Source: Prorocentrum cordatum
Lineage: Eukaryota; Sar; Dinophyceae; Prorocentrales; Prorocentraceae
DNA length: 64,000 nt
Assembly: GCA_963575745.1 (NCBI GenBank)
Contig: CAUYUJ010000864.1
Span: forward strand, 1-64,000
Direction: 5' to 3'
Shown: in pieces, positions 9,396 through 20,469 of the stretch
How the letters are laid out: every line of letters begins with the position of its first letter
Position numbering within the stretch: position 1 is the stretch's first letter
Position numbers and translations under genes: made by a program
The notes under the pieces: generated by a model
Seen by the model: only the letters and a program-made list of their open reading frames with translations
Database searches by the model: none
Told to the model about the DNA's origin: nothing

Positions 9396-9977
9396 CGTGG
9401 GAGGTCGTCTCCCCACGCGATGGACACGTGCACGGTCGGGAACTGTTGGGTACATCAGGGAAACGAGAATTTCTCTGAATTTTGCGAGGTCGGTTGGGGA
9501 TGTTCCGGCACTTGAAAGCTCGCGGGACGGGACTTGCCGTGGGGGCGGGGCTTGGCCCTGATTTTTGCTTATCGGACGGGGCTTGGAAGATCTTGATTGG
9601 GTGAATAAATACTATAAGCTCCCGGGCGCGCCCAAGTCCCGCCCCGCCCGACAGTGCGTCTTCGCTCGGAGTCCAGGGTGATGGGGAGATTTATCGTCAT
9701 CATGCTCATCCTCATGTTTACCATCATCATGGCAGCAATCGTCATGGCCATGATCTTCCCGACAGTGATAGCCATCACTATCACGACCAGGATCGTCGTC
9801 ATCGCATCGAGGCTCGCCGACGCCGTCGCCGTGGACGCGATGGAGACGGCCGCCGCTGACCTCGAGCATTTTATCACCATGCCCGCAGTGCCGAGCACAT
9901 GGGCGCGCGTCACCAGAAGTGCGCAGAGGCTCCCTGCCCCGTGCGACGCGCATCTGAACAATACTTCCACCGCAGTA
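9396..9977. other. Unassigned sequence with CATCAT-rich patch
   Basis: 9680-9800 is a cryptic CATC/ATCATG repeat. A 124-codon frame with a hydrophobic Ile/Met-rich start crosses it but follows the repeat; I do not call a gene. Confidence 0.4.
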
Positions 9978-10190
9978 GCGTGTCGCTCCGCCGGCTCTGA
10001 CCCACCGCGCTTTGGCGCGAAACGGTAACCTCTCCTGGTCCCCATGTGTCAACGTCCCGAGCCTCTCCGAGCCTCTCGCCCTGCGGGGCGGGGCGGGACG
10101 CTATCCGCTCGCAGGGCATAGCGCGTCGCCGGGGTCGCCGTTGAGACACGCTAAACAAAAGTTCCTGACCGTAACTTGCAGTCACGCAGC
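9978..10190 (+). repeat. Rep-K dispersed repeat, copy 2
   Basis: Contains CCGGCTCTGACCCACC, AACGTCCCGAGCC, CGCCCTGCGGGGC and TCCTGACCGTAACTTGC in the same order as 896-1365, more tightly spaced. Confidence 0.6.
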
Positions 10191-10480
10191 CTGGAGACCC
10201 ACGGAGAACGAAACACGTTGCGAAATCCGCAGGGGAGGCGGGGGCGTCAGAGCGAAGGTCCTCCCAGGCAGCGTGGAAAACAGGGGCCCGCGTTGGCGAA
10301 GGCAAAGCTTTGCCGTGCACGCCGGTTCTGGCCAGGCCCGCGCGTCAGCGGGGGCATTTCCACCAACCCTCGCCCTTCTACCCCGACGTCCGATGTGTCC
10401 AAGCATCCGAAGACAACCCGCCGCTTGGGCACCGCCGCAAGACCGAGCGGCGAACATGAATCGGGCGTAGCCCCGCGCAT
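10191..10480. other. Unassigned sequence
   Basis: No gene or repeat recognised. Confidence 0.35.
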
Positions 10481-11245
10481 TTGGATGCCCGCGGTTCGCC
10501 CCAACGTCTCCAATCGGTTGCGCGATAGGTTGCGGCCTCGCCGGTCGGGAATAAAACCGCATCCTATTGGTTGCGCCATGAGTTGCGCCCTAAGTCGTCT
10601 CATATCGGTTGCGCCGTACGGTTGCGCCTTCGGCGGCCGAGAATAACACCGTCTCCTATAGGTTGCGCCGTCGGTTGCGCCCACGGCGGCCGATAATATT
10701 ACCATCTCCTGGTGGTTGCGCCATAGGTTGCGCCCTCGGCCGCCCATGACCAAACCAAATCCTAACGGTTGCGCCACATGTTGCGCTCTTTGTTTGTTTT
10801 TGCGCCGATTTCAAAACCGTTTCTTATACTCTGCGCCCTCAGCGTCCGAGAATATAACAGTATCCTAACGGTTGCGCCATAGGTTGCGCCTTCGGCCGCC
10901 AAAAACAAAACCGTCTCTTAGCGGTTGCGCCATAGATTGCGGCGTCGGCGGCCGAGAGTAACATTGTTTCTATCGGTTGCGCCATCGGTGGCGCTTTCGG
11001 CGGTCGGGAAGAACGCCGTCTCCTATCGGTTGCGCCGTAGATTGCGCGGTTGGCCGCCATTAGTAAAACAATGCCCGATCGGTTGCGCCATAGTGTGCGG
11101 CCTCCACGGCCGAGACCAAAACCGTCGCAGATTGTTTGTGCCATCCGTTCCCCCCCCGGCGGCCGAGGCTAAAACCGTCTCCTTTTGGTTGCGCCATAGG
11201 TTGCGCCCTCGGTGGCCGAGAATGAACCCGTTTCGTAACGAGTGC
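10481..11245 (+). repeat. ~64-bp tandem array (GGTTGCGCC type)
   Basis: About 11 units. Each has two GGTTGCGCC-like blocks about 14 bases apart, then CTCGGCGGCCGAGAATAA and ACCGTCTCCTATC. Units vary by substitution and by short indels, so no frame stays open across the array. Confidence 0.85.
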
Positions 11246-11324
11246 GACCAGTCAGTTCATTTTACCTGAGTTCAAGCCCACTCCAGTCCAGTCCAGTCCA
11301 ACTTACCTCGCGAGAAATATATTC

Positions 11325-11465
11325 GGGCGACGCTCGAAATGAGACAGGTTCTTCAAAGTTTTCGGCTTCCCGGGGCCAATGCTGGGTTTCGGGGCCGCCA
11401 CAAAGAGACTTCCAGGGGCAATACCTGGTTCCCGGGAAGTCGAGAGGTTTGGGGCCCATGTCGCG
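11325..11465 (+). repeat. Rep-A TIR element, copy 7 (degenerate)
   Basis: Blocks remain as TTTTCGGCTTCCCGGGGCC, TGGGTTTCGGGGCCG and CCTGGTTCCCGGGAAG, but both ends are lost. Confidence 0.55.
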
Positions 11466-11559
11466 AACAAATCGAAACACCGGATGACTGGGTACTTGGG
11501 ATGGGCGCTGCTGGGATCGGCGTGCGAAGATGAGTGGGTCGGCGTCCCCCTGAAAGGAC

Positions 11560-12198
11560 GTCGGTGGGCACGATGCGGAGCTGGGCGAGCTGCTCGAGGC
11601 CGTCATCAGGCCCCTTTTGAGGGAGCAGGAGCAAAACCTCACGAGGTCCATATCGGCCATGCTCGACAGCTTCCGCGCGGTGGCGAATCCGCTTGTCGGC
11701 CTAGACATCCCGGAGCCGCGGCCGGCGGCGGGGCCGAGGTCGCAGGACAGCTGCAGGCAGTTCGACGGGTTAGAGCGCCAGTTCTCGGCACCTCCAGAGA
11801 TCCGCGGCGGAGGCTTCGACCGCCAGGTTTCCGAATCCTCGAAGGCCAGCTTGGCGAAGTCGCCCCGGCACCGTAAGGGCAAGGCGCCGGGTGTGAAGTC
11901 ACTCGAGGACGCCAGGGGGACGGAGATCCTCTCCGGCATGACCAAAAACGGCAGGCTCGAGCAGGAGTTGGGCGCTCCCGTCTGGGTGCGCGCCACGTCC
12001 GCGGGCGACCGCGCCAGCGACAGTGCGGAGGATCCTGGGAGAGAGCGATACGCAGCCGCATCCACGGCCTCGCGGGCTGGGCCCCTTCGCCGCGACCCCG
12101 CGGATGCTGAGCGTTTTGCGGATGCCCCGCGCGGAGCGTGTCCGTGCAACCGCGTATCCGCGGGCTCGCGCATCAGAAGCAAGACCGCGAGGGCGTAG
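11560..12198 (+). CDS. Possible exon of an unknown protein
   Basis: An open frame runs from after an in-frame stop at about 11551 to a stop at 12198. Its first ~45 codons have strong protein character: acidic/Leu-rich helix residues DAELGELLEAVI followed by LREQEQNLTRSISAMLDS, like a coiled coil or amphipathic helix. The remainder is basic, Ser/Ala-rich and unrecognised. A possible splice acceptor, TGAAAG before GACGTC, lies at about 11560, so this could be an internal or last exon with upstream exons unseen. No domain is recognised, no start codon can be defended, and it may be chance open sequence in GC-rich DNA. Confidence 0.3.
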   Translation, partial: VGGHDAELGELLEAVIRPLLREQEQNLTRSISAMLDSFRAVANPLVGLDIPEPRPAAGPRSQDSCRQFDGLERQFSAPPEIRGGGFDRQVSESSKASLAKSPRHRKGKAPGVKSLEDARGTEILSGMTKNGRLEQELGAPVWVRATSAGDRASDSAEDPGRERYAAASTASRAGPLRRDPADAERFADAPRGACPCNRVSAGSRIRSKTARA

Positions 12199-12260
12199 AT
12201 ATGGATACATACGCCGGTCGTGAGCCCATCCGCCCAGCGTCTCGATGTTCAATGTTCAAC

Positions 12261-12410
12261 GGGCCCCCGACCTCTTCACCTGTTCCCCGGTTCCAGTTCT
12301 TCATCCCGAAACGTCTTCTGACGGTCCCGAGGTTCGGTGGGGGCCCGAAGGAGGCCGAAAACTACGATACAATTGCGTCTCGACTTTTTCGAGATGCCGG
12401 ATGTCTGGGT
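12261..12410 (-). repeat. Rep-A TIR element, copy 8
   Basis: Reverse copy ending GCCGGATGTCTGGG. It starts at GGGCCCCCGACCTC, so the first end is shortened. Confidence 0.75.
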
Positions 12411-12423
12411 TCGGCTCCCCGCC

Positions 12424-12525
12424 CCCCAGACCATCGACGTTTGGTTCACAACGTCGACCCCCAGAGGTCTCGCCACATTCCCCGGGGCTGTCGTTTCATC
12501 TTGATCGTTTTTCCAACATCCTAAG
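12424..12525 (-). repeat. Rep-A TIR element, copy 9 (truncated)
   Basis: Starts CCCCCAGACCATCGACG, keeps ACGTCGACCCCCAGAGGTC and ATTCCCCGGGGC, then stops after the complement of the CGACTC block. It follows copy 8 within 15 bases, head to tail. Confidence 0.7.
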
Positions 12526-12599
12526 TGTGTATCTTTTTTCTCTGGGCACCCTGCGCAGTCTTCGTTCTCCCCCCCTCTCCTCCCCTCCCTCCGCATTCA

Positions 12600-12865
12600 C
12601 TGGCTCACTCAATCGTTCACACCATCAACACCGTTACCATCAGCCTCATCATCACTAACATCATCACCATCAGCATCAGCATCATCATCAGAAGCAGCAT
12701 CATCACTCGTCTGCGCTCACCATCGTAATCACCACCAGCCTCCTCCTCCTCATCACCATTCCCACCATATCGACATCATCGTCAACATGCACATCATCAT
12801 AATCCTCATCATCATAATCATCATCATCATCATCATCATCATCAGTAAGATCATTGTCATCCTCA

Positions 12866-12900
<35 letters not shown>

Positions 12901-12910
12901 ATCTTCGTGG
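12600..12910 (+). repeat. (CAT)n microsatellite
   Basis: Imperfect ATC/CAT tract with CGT interruptions at 12860-12900. Confidence 0.9.
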
Positions 12911-12994
12911 CCAACAGTTACATACTCACCACTTACGATCACTTACTCATTCACTCATGCACTACAAAACGACCACCATTACTATATCAACCAG

Positions 12995-13140
12995 CCTTAC
13001 CATCGTCATCATCATCATCAACAGCATCACCACCATCATCATCATCATCATCATCAGCAGCATCATCATCACCATCGTCATCATCATCATCACCATCATC
13101 ATCTTCATATTTTTCACCCGCGACATCATCATCATTCGCA
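12995..13140 (+). repeat. (CAT)n microsatellite
   Basis: Second CAT tract, abutting Rep-H copy 1. Confidence 0.9.
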
Positions 13141-13164
13141 TGTGTGTCAGCTGTCGTCACCCTG

Positions 13165-13345
13165 AGGATTCCAGAGCGTGAGTGTGGAGGCAGTCTCGAG
13201 CGGGAACCTTGTGTGCGAGTGAGTCGTGAGGGCGTCTCAGGCGGGAGCCCCCTCCCTATGGGACCCACGGACCACAATGTTAATCCGAACGAGCCATCGG
13301 ATTATTGTAGCGGTCGTCACGTTTTGGGCTTCTGGAGCTTCCTTG
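13165..13345 (+). repeat. Rep-H, copy 1
   Basis: Rep-H is a ~140-base unit with GTCTCAGGCGGGAGCC, CCCTCCCTATGGGGCCCGCA, ACGTTACCAATCCGAGCGGG, TCATCGGAACCTTGTAACCG and TTTTGGGCTTCTT in that order. This copy has GTCTCAGGCGGGAGCC at about 13231 and GTCGTCACGTTTTGGGCTTC near its end. Confidence 0.75.
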
Positions 13346-13399
13346 CAAGACGTACCTGAATATAAGTGACGCATTTAGATGCGATCGCGCCTTGGTGCA

Positions 13400-13640
13400 G
13401 GCGAGAAGCCGATCGTATCTAATATTCTACAACGGCGACAAACACATACAGTCATTTCAATGCGCGCCCCCGGCCTGCACGGGAGCGCCGCCGTATCTAA
13501 ACGTAACAACTTTTCAAGCAGAGCTAACCTTTTGGGACCGTATATATTTTTCTTCCAGGGGACATGTTCATTCGTATCTGATGTTCCAAGAATGGCACTG
13601 CTGCGCCGTACCTGTTCGTATAATCATTTGTCAGAACGGA
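13400..13640 (+). repeat. TCGTATCTAA motif cluster, left part
   Basis: CGTATCT or a close variant at about 13417, 13492 and 13574, with CGTATATAT near 13540. Lower GC than its neighbours. The same motif clusters again at 14600-14880. Confidence 0.45.
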
Positions 13641-13689
13641 TGCTGTTGGTTGTGCTTTCGGAGCGAAGAGGATCTATGATACCGGTCGA

Positions 13690-14430
13690 AGCAATGAGCA
13701 ATGGGATGGGGATCGTGGGAAGCCGTAGCGATGAGGAGCGAGGCGACGAGCGACGACGACAACGACGACAAGGAGTAGGATGGATAACGTCGGCGAGACG
13801 AGATTCAGGAGAGATCTTGGAAGGAACAGGGAATCGTAGGAGGGGGAGATCAACGAGGAGGAGGAGGAGGCGGAGGACGAGAACGAGGAGGATGCGTCAA
13901 ATCGAAAGTGAAGGGGGTGGTGCGGGCAAGAAGGAGAGAAGATGAGCACCGAGGAGGGCGGATGAGGAAGATCCAAGAGGAGTGAGGAGCGAGAACGGTC
14001 GATCGCGGGCGTGCGCAGAGGACTCGAGGGACAATCGCGATGGCGGTAATGGGGATGATGAGGAGGAGAATGAGGGTGACCATTGCGGGGGAGTGCCGAG
14101 AAGGTTGACGAAAATGGGGAATAAAACGCGGAACTCCTGAGGGCGAAATTTGGTGGAGTACGGGGGAGGAGGAGGAGGAGGAGGAGGAGGAGGAGAAATG
14201 TGAGGACGAATCGGAGGCGTGATGGGGGATATTCATTTCGATAAGAGTGCGCAAGGATCATGATGCGGAGGCATGGGGAGGAGTGGTTTGGACGATGAGC
14301 GCAGACGAGGGGGAGGATGAGGGCGCGCGGCGAGGAGGCAAGAAGAGCGATATGGACGGAGTAGGAGGGAGCGTCAGATGGATATCGTGGAGGAAGGGGC
14401 GTCTGGACGGGGATGAAGAAGAGCAATGAT
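13690..14430 (+). repeat. Purine-rich cryptic repeat
   Basis: Long strand-asymmetric stretch of GAGGA, GGAGGAG and CGACGA motifs, with a (GGA)n core at 13855-13890 and 14165-14200. The long minus-strand Ser/Pro frame over it is compositional. Confidence 0.7.
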
Positions 14431-14599
14431 TGAAAAGAATGGCTCCTCTGCTTCGTCCTCGTCGCCGTGATCGTTCGGCTCGCCCACTGTCCCCCCCAAT
14501 CCCACCGGTTCGTCATGATTTCATCCTCCTCCTCGTCGTTGTCGTCCTGACTGGCATGTGCATTGTCTTCCGTGTTCGTGGTCTTTGAGCGGCCTCGGC

Positions 14600-14880
14600 A
14601 TGGCAGTGATATGGCGCCGTATCAATTCGTATCTGTTCTGTTGTAGACACGTTTTCCAGCGATGGGCGCCAGAGTGAGCCGTATCTAGACATATCCATAC
14701 ATATCTACTCGTATCTAAAAATGGCCCGTATCCAAAAGTAGTAATAAAACATGCCTCTCGTATCTAAGCAAATAAGCAATCGTATCTAAACAGATTGGCT
14801 TGGGAGAGATATAGTTTCGTATCTAGTTGTCTTAAGGAGGCACTGTAAAACACAGCTGGTTCAAGGAGGAATTTTAGATA
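14600..14880 (+). repeat. TCGTATCTAA motif cluster, right part
   Basis: CGTATCT or CGTATCC recurs about seven times (near 14628, 14679, 14713, 14730, 14759, 14781, 14818), mostly followed by A-rich bases and preceded by C or T. Unusually A/T-rich for this window. Confidence 0.55.
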
Positions 14881-14959
14881 CCGCGCGGCCCTTCCGAATG
14901 CAGCCACCGCTGGGAAAATGAGCAACCCAAACAGATGTTGTAGATATGTCTTCCATGGA

Positions 14960-15090
14960 TGATTATGGGGGAAGTCTCAGGCGGGCGCCTGGTTTGTGAG
15001 TGAATCGCGAGGAATTCTCAGGTGGGAGCCGCTTCCCTATGGGACCTGCAAATCATTTTAGAGAGTATTTTTTATGGTTGGAACCGTAAT
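14960..15090 (+). repeat. Rep-H, copy 2
   Basis: GTCTCAGGCGGGCGCC, GAATCGCGAGGAATTCTCAG and TCCCTATGGGACCTGCA; the 3' half is diverged. Confidence 0.7.
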
Positions 15091-15469
15091 GTCCGTGACG
15101 GTGGGGTCGTCCCCCCCGCCCCCTCCCCCGTAATCGTCGCGCGCGTACGCGCGGGTGGTGCCGGCTCTCCTTCAGGTGCTGCGCAATGCGCGCGGGCGGG
15201 CTGTGGTATTTGCAGGCATTCTTTGGTGCTCACAATCAGCATCGTTTAACCGATCCCCATCCCCATCCCCATCTCGAGCCCCACCATCTCACCACCCCAG
15301 TTGGGGATATACCCTTCGAAACCCGAAGGGAGCAGCATATATCCATCCAGGGGGGCAATCGGCCAGTGGGGCCCAGGCCAAACCAGTGGGGATAGGGATC
15401 GGTTAGACGATGCTCACACAAGCATACTGCGGCGGTCGCAAGCATCCGATTCGCCGGGAGTGCCGGGAA
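15091..15469. other. Unassigned sequence
   Basis: Contains a short (ATCCCC)n run at 15255-15275. No gene recognised. Confidence 0.4.
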
Positions 15470-16430
15470 AGCCGGGAGTGCGGCGCTGCTGCTGTTGCCG
15501 CTCCTGCTGCTTCTGCCGCTGCCGCTGCTGCTCCAGTGTCCCTTCTCCTCCTCCTCGGCCTGTGTTCTTCCGCCTCCCGTGCTGTGCCTGCTGGTCCTCT
15601 TGTTGGTTCTCCCGCTGTTCCGCCTGTTGCTTCCCCTGCTGATGCTGCTCCTGCTGCTCCTCTCTGCTCCTCCTTCCTGCTGATCCTCATCCTGTTCCTC
15701 CTGTTCATCATGCTGCCCCTCCTGCTTCTATCTGGCTGCCCCTCCTGCTGCTCCTGCTGCTGTCCATCCCCCCTTCTCTTGCTGCTCCTGCCTGCTCCTG
15801 CTGCTCCTCCAGCTGGTCCTCTGGCCATCACCTCGGCTGCTCTTCCTGTTGTTCCTCTTGTTTTTCTTCTTGCTCCTGCTCCTCCTGCCAATATAATCGT
15901 TGCTTATCGTGATGCTCTGTTCTTGATTGTTTTGCAGCTGTTCCTGCTGGTGATCCTGCTCCTCCTCATCCTCCTGCTGCTCCTCTTGCTGTTCCGTTTG
16001 TCTCATGCTGCTGCTTCGGTTGCTCATCCTGCTGCTCTCTTCCCTGCTGCTGCTCCTCATGATGCTGTTGCTCCTCCGGTGTTTTTGATCTGCTCATGCT
16101 CCTCTTCCTGCTCCTCGTCCCCCTTGCTGCTCAGGTGCTCCTCCTCCCTGTTCCTGTTGCTTCTGCTGTTGCTGCGCCTCCTGCCTGGACATCCTCCTGA
16201 TGTTTTCTCTAGCGGTGCCTCCAAATAAATGCTTTTATTGCTGCTCGATGTGCTGTTCTTCCTGCTGCTCCTTCACTTGCTCTTTCTGCCCTCCTGGTGC
16301 CTCTCCTTTTCTCCTGCTGCTCCTGCTGCTCATCTTACTGCTGCTCCTGCTACTCTTTTCATTTCTTCACCACCAACTACCTCTTCTGCTGTTCCTTCGA
16401 CTGCTAATTGTATTACAGCTGCAATAGTTT
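15470..16430 (+). repeat. CTGCTC/CTCCTG cryptic trinucleotide repeat
   Basis: Nearly 1 kb of imperfect CTG, CTC and CCT triplets. It gives Leu- and Ser-rich frames on + and Glu/Gln-rich frames on -. Confidence 0.85.
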
Positions 16431-16769
16431 AACTACGACTATTTCCGCTATTACCACAACTCCCACGACCACGAAAACTAGTATGATTCATGCTTACTGT
16501 TTCTAAGATTGCGACTACGAATGCTCCGACGACTTCCTCCTCTACTACGACCAGTACGACCACAGCTACCATGATTCTTACACACATGACACAATACTAC
16601 TGACTGTTACTACCACTTCGGTACGACTTGTATTGTTGAACTTTGTGTTTATGCGTGCTGCCGCTACTAATTTTGCTTGCGTTATGACGTCGTGGTACGT
16701 ACTACGTGCTGCTACGGCCCGTAGAGCACTTGAAGAAGTAACAGTGCACGTGCTACGTGTAGTCAGTTC
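16431..16769. other. Unassigned sequence
   Basis: ACGAC/ACTAC-rich but without a clean repeat. No gene recognised. Confidence 0.35.
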
Positions 16770-16809
16770 AGTAGTAGTAGTAGTAGGAGGAGCAGTAGTA
16801 GTAGTAATC

Positions 16810-16855
<46 letters not shown>

Positions 16856-16882
16856 CAGTAGTTCTAGTAGTTCTAGTAGTTC

Positions 16883-16949
<67 letters not shown>

Positions 16950-16996
16950 TGTAGTGGTAGTAGTAGTAGTAGTAGTAATAGTAATACTAGTAATAA

Positions 16997-17028
<32 letters not shown>

Positions 17029-17298
17029 ATAATAGTAGTGGTAGTAGTAGTGGTAGTAGTAGTAGTAATAGTAGTAGTAGTAGTAGTAGCAGTAGTAGTA
17101 GTAGTAGTAGTAGTGGTAGTGGCAGTAGTACTCGTACTAGTAGGAGTAGTCGTAGTCGTAGTAGTAGTAGCAGTAGTAGTAGTGACGGCAGTAGTAGTAG
17201 TAACAGTAGTAGTAGTAGTCGCCATTGTCGTCGCCGTACTCGTAGTAGCAACAGTAATAGTAGCAGCACTGGAAGTAGCAGCATTAGTAATAGTATCA

Positions 17299-17356
<58 letters not shown>

Positions 17357-17406
17357 CAGTAGTCTTCGTAGCTGGGATATTAGTAGTTGCAGTTGTATGC
17401 GTATTT

Positions 17407-17443
<37 letters not shown>

Positions 17444-17620
17444 GAGGAGTAGTCGTCGTAGTCGTCGTCACAGTAGTAATAATAGTAGTAGCAGTATCAA
17501 TATAATTAGTCGTAGTAGTAGCAGTAGTAGTAGTAGTAGTCGTAGTAGTAGTAGTAGTAGTAGTAGCAGCATGAGTAGTAGGAGTAGGAGTCGTAGTAGT
17601 GATAGTCGTAGTAGTGAATT
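16770..17620 (+). repeat. (AGT)n microsatellite
   Basis: About 850 bases of AGT triplets with scattered CGT and AAT changes. The 370-codon Thr-rich minus-strand frame and the Val/Ser-rich plus-strand frames across it are products of the repeat. Confidence 0.95.
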
Positions 17621-17849
17621 GCCTTGTAGACGTACTGGTAGTATGATGAATCGTTCTAGTCGCAGCTGTAGAATTGCGGTGACAGTGCAAATCACGGTCG
17701 TGCTATATAGTATCAGTGGGCATTACGAGTGCAACTGCTACTATTCCGACTAGCAGTGCCGCTCAGATAAGTTGTTGAGTTATTTTTGTTATTGTTTCCA
17801 ATGATAGTGTTTGTCTTCTTCTGTTTGTACCGCTACTATTCGTTGTAGC

Positions 17850-18085
17850 TTCCACACGTCGTCGTCGTCGTCACCGCCAGTCGTCGTTATCGCCCCCGCT
17901 GGTCGTTGTCGTCGTCGCCGCCGCCGCCAGTTGTTGTCGTCGTCGTCGTCGTCGTCGTCCCCGTCTTTATCGTCGTCGTCGTCGTCGTCGTCGCCGCCCT
18001 GGCCTGTCGTCGTCGTCGTCTCCGTCTTTGATGCCGTTGTCGCTGTCGTCGAAGCTGGTGGTTGTCGTCCTCGTCGTCTTCGTGG
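17850..18085 (+). repeat. (GTC)n microsatellite
   Basis: GTC/CGC triplets; Ser-rich on + and Asp-rich on -. Confidence 0.9.
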
Positions 18086-18194
18086 CCTTTCCATGGGTAC
18101 TCCTACCATTACTGCCAGTACTTATGGTATGACTACTGCGGCTAGCACCGAGCCCGCCACGCTACTGTTACCCGCCCACGACGGCCAGACCCGC

Positions 18195-18500
18195 CCCCCC
18201 TCTAAAAAAGCCAGAGCGGGTCATCGGATTTTTGTAACGATCGTCAATGTTGGGTTCCCGAGGCCTGATTTAGGGAACGTGTCTGGCGGGAGCTTCGTCT
18301 GTAAGGGATTCGCGAGGAAGTCTTAGGCGGGAACCCCCTCCCCATGGGGCCCGCACTCCATGCTTATCATCCGATGGGGGTCATCGGGTTCGTGTAACGG
18401 TCGTCTTTTTGGGGCTCGTCCCCGAGGCCGGAATATGAAGGAAGTTTCCAGCGCTTACCACGTCTTTGAGTGATACCCCGCGAGGACGTCTCAAGCGGGC
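18195..18500 (+). repeat. Rep-H, copies 3 and 4 in tandem
   Basis: Two successive TCATCGG...GTAACG-GTCGTC segments (18219-18250 and 18383-18410), each followed by a GGCGGGA or AGCGGGC block. Confidence 0.7.
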
Positions 18501-18539
18501 ATCGAGCCATCAGAGGAGGAGGAAGAGGCGGAACAGGAA

Positions 18540-18995
18540 TTCACGAGGTCGACGCTGGCCGGGCACACGGGGAAACCTTTGTGTCCAGGCCGCGGTTGGT
18601 AACACATCCGCGGCCGAAGCGGGCGCAAAGGAAACCACACCGTGCGGGCTGCCGGTGATAAAAACCTATCGGCGGCCGCATCGGGGGCAGGGGGACGCCC
18701 TTTGTGTCTGGGGCGCGGGTGATAACCCATCCGCGTCCACATCGGGCGCGGCGTCCGGATCGGACGCAAAGGGCAACCCGTGCGTCCGGGCCGCCGATGG
18801 TAGCCCATCTGCGGCAGAATCGATGGCAGGGGGGAATCCTTGTTTCCGGGCCAGCGGTCGCAACCCATCGGCCGAATCAGGGGCAGGGGGGAGTTTTGCG
18901 CCCAGACCGGGGGTGGTAACCCACTCTCAGCCGAATCGGGGGCAGGGGGGAAGCCTGGCGTCTGGGCCGTACATGGTAACCCATCCACGGCCGAA
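18540..18995 (+). repeat. ~60-65-bp tandem array
   Basis: Around seven units with TGGTAACCCATCCGCGGCC, ATCGGGGGCAGGGGGGAA and TTGTGTCCGGGCCG. A 200-codon plus-strand frame stays open across it, giving a Gly/Ala/Pro-rich repeat; no known domain. Confidence 0.75.
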
Positions 18996-19330
18996 TTCGT
19001 TTATTTGTTTTGTTAAATTGTATGTTCAGCAACGCTTCCAAACCCCCCTTTTCCATCCTTGTGAGTAGAGGGCCGCCTACGCAAAGTTGTTTGGAAGGTT
19101 CGGATCGAAGTATCGGTTGTTGTTGGCATTTGTTTTCGAAACTATGCGCGGGCACGGGCGTGTAGGAATTCCTAACGCGTTTGTGTTTGTGTGTCGAGGT
19201 GATTTGCTTCTTACATTTTAAGTGTGTTTCCTGTTTTCTCTGGGCACCCCGCACAGGCACGGGAGCACTCCCCCGTCATCATCGCATCCACAAGCCACCA
19301 CCGTAAATGATCATCATAATCGCATATTTT
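18996..19330. other. Unassigned sequence
   Basis: Short AT-richer patch (18995-19170). No gene recognised. Confidence 0.4.
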
Positions 19331-19334
19331 TTTC

Positions 19335-19361
19335 AAACACACACACACACACACGCACGCA

Positions 19362-19393
<32 letters not shown>

Positions 19394-19402
19394 CACACAC
19401 AC
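19335..19402 (+). repeat. (CA)n(CACG)n microsatellite
   Basis: CA repeats, seven CACG units, then CA repeats again. Confidence 0.95.
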
Positions 19403-19429
19403 TCATGTGTCAGTGGCACGCACATCGGC

Positions 19430-19478
19430 TTCACGATCATCATCACCAGCGTCATCATCATCATCATCATCATCATCA

Positions 19479-19509
<31 letters not shown>

Positions 19510-19590
19510 CATCACCACCCCCACCCTCATCATGACCACCTTCATCACGACCATTATTTCACCATGATGATCAGTCCCTCGTCAACACCA
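19430..19590 (+). repeat. (CAT)n/(CGT)n microsatellite
   Basis: CAT tract grading into CGT (19480-19508) and back. Confidence 0.9.
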
Positions 19591-19599
19591 TCATCACTC

Positions 19600-20185
19600 C
19601 ATGCGGGAGCCTCGCCTCTGAGTAAACTGTCGGGGGGTCTCAGACGGCTGCCCCCCTTCCAATATGGGGCCCGCAGCTCACGTTACCAATCCGAGCGGGT
19701 CATCGGAACCTTGTAACCGTGGTCACGGGTGGCCTCTTCAAGCGTGAGTATGGAAGAAGTCTCACGCGGGAGCCTCGTCTGTGAGTGAGCCGCAAGCCTC
19801 CGCATGGGGCCCGAAGATCACGTTACCAATACGAGCGGGTCATCGGAACCTTTTACGTGACTTTCGTCAGTCTTGGCTTCTTCACGCTCGAATATGGAGG
19901 AAGTTCCAAGCGATGGCCTCGCTTGTGAGTAAATGGCGAGGGCCAGGAGTCATCTTATTAATCCCAGCGGGTTATCGGAACCTTGTTACCGTCATCATTT
20001 TGGGTTGAGTATAGAGGATGTCTCACGCGGGAGCCTCGTCCGTGGGTGAGTTGTCAGGAAGTGCCCAAGCTGAGCAATTTCCTTGTGGGGCCCGCAGTTC
20101 GTGTTTATCTTCCGACCAGGCCATCGGGACCTTGTAGTTGTCGTCGCTTAGGATGTATCCGGCGGGAGCTTCGTCTGTGAACCGG
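19600..20185 (+). repeat. Rep-H, copies 5-8 in tandem
   Basis: Four head-to-tail units. The ATCGG mark falls at about 19701, 19841, 19973 and 20122, a period of roughly 130-150 bases. The last unit runs up to the helicase pseudogene. Confidence 0.85.
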
Positions 20186-20469
20186 ACCCAACATTTGGTA
20201 TCGACGGGGTTGAGGAAATGGCGAAGAGCTAAATTTCGTGCGCCACAAGCACCTAACCTTGGCGTTTTCGTGCATGTCGGAAGCGGCCCGCGACGGCGCG
20301 GGCGTGCCCGAGCCGTCGGGGGACGCGACCGTTCCTGCGCCCGCGGCCGGGCACAGACCTTTGGCAAAGGCGGCGCGCGAGGCGAGGCACTCCTTCGTGA
20401 CCCTGCACGCCGACCGCCTCCTGGGCAATCGCGTCAAGGATGACGCGGGCGTCGACGACCGCGCCGGCG

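Noticed and set aside
16578-17690. A 370-codon Thr-rich minus-strand frame
   Set aside because: It translates the (AGT)n microsatellite; every frame of such a repeat lacking stops stays open.
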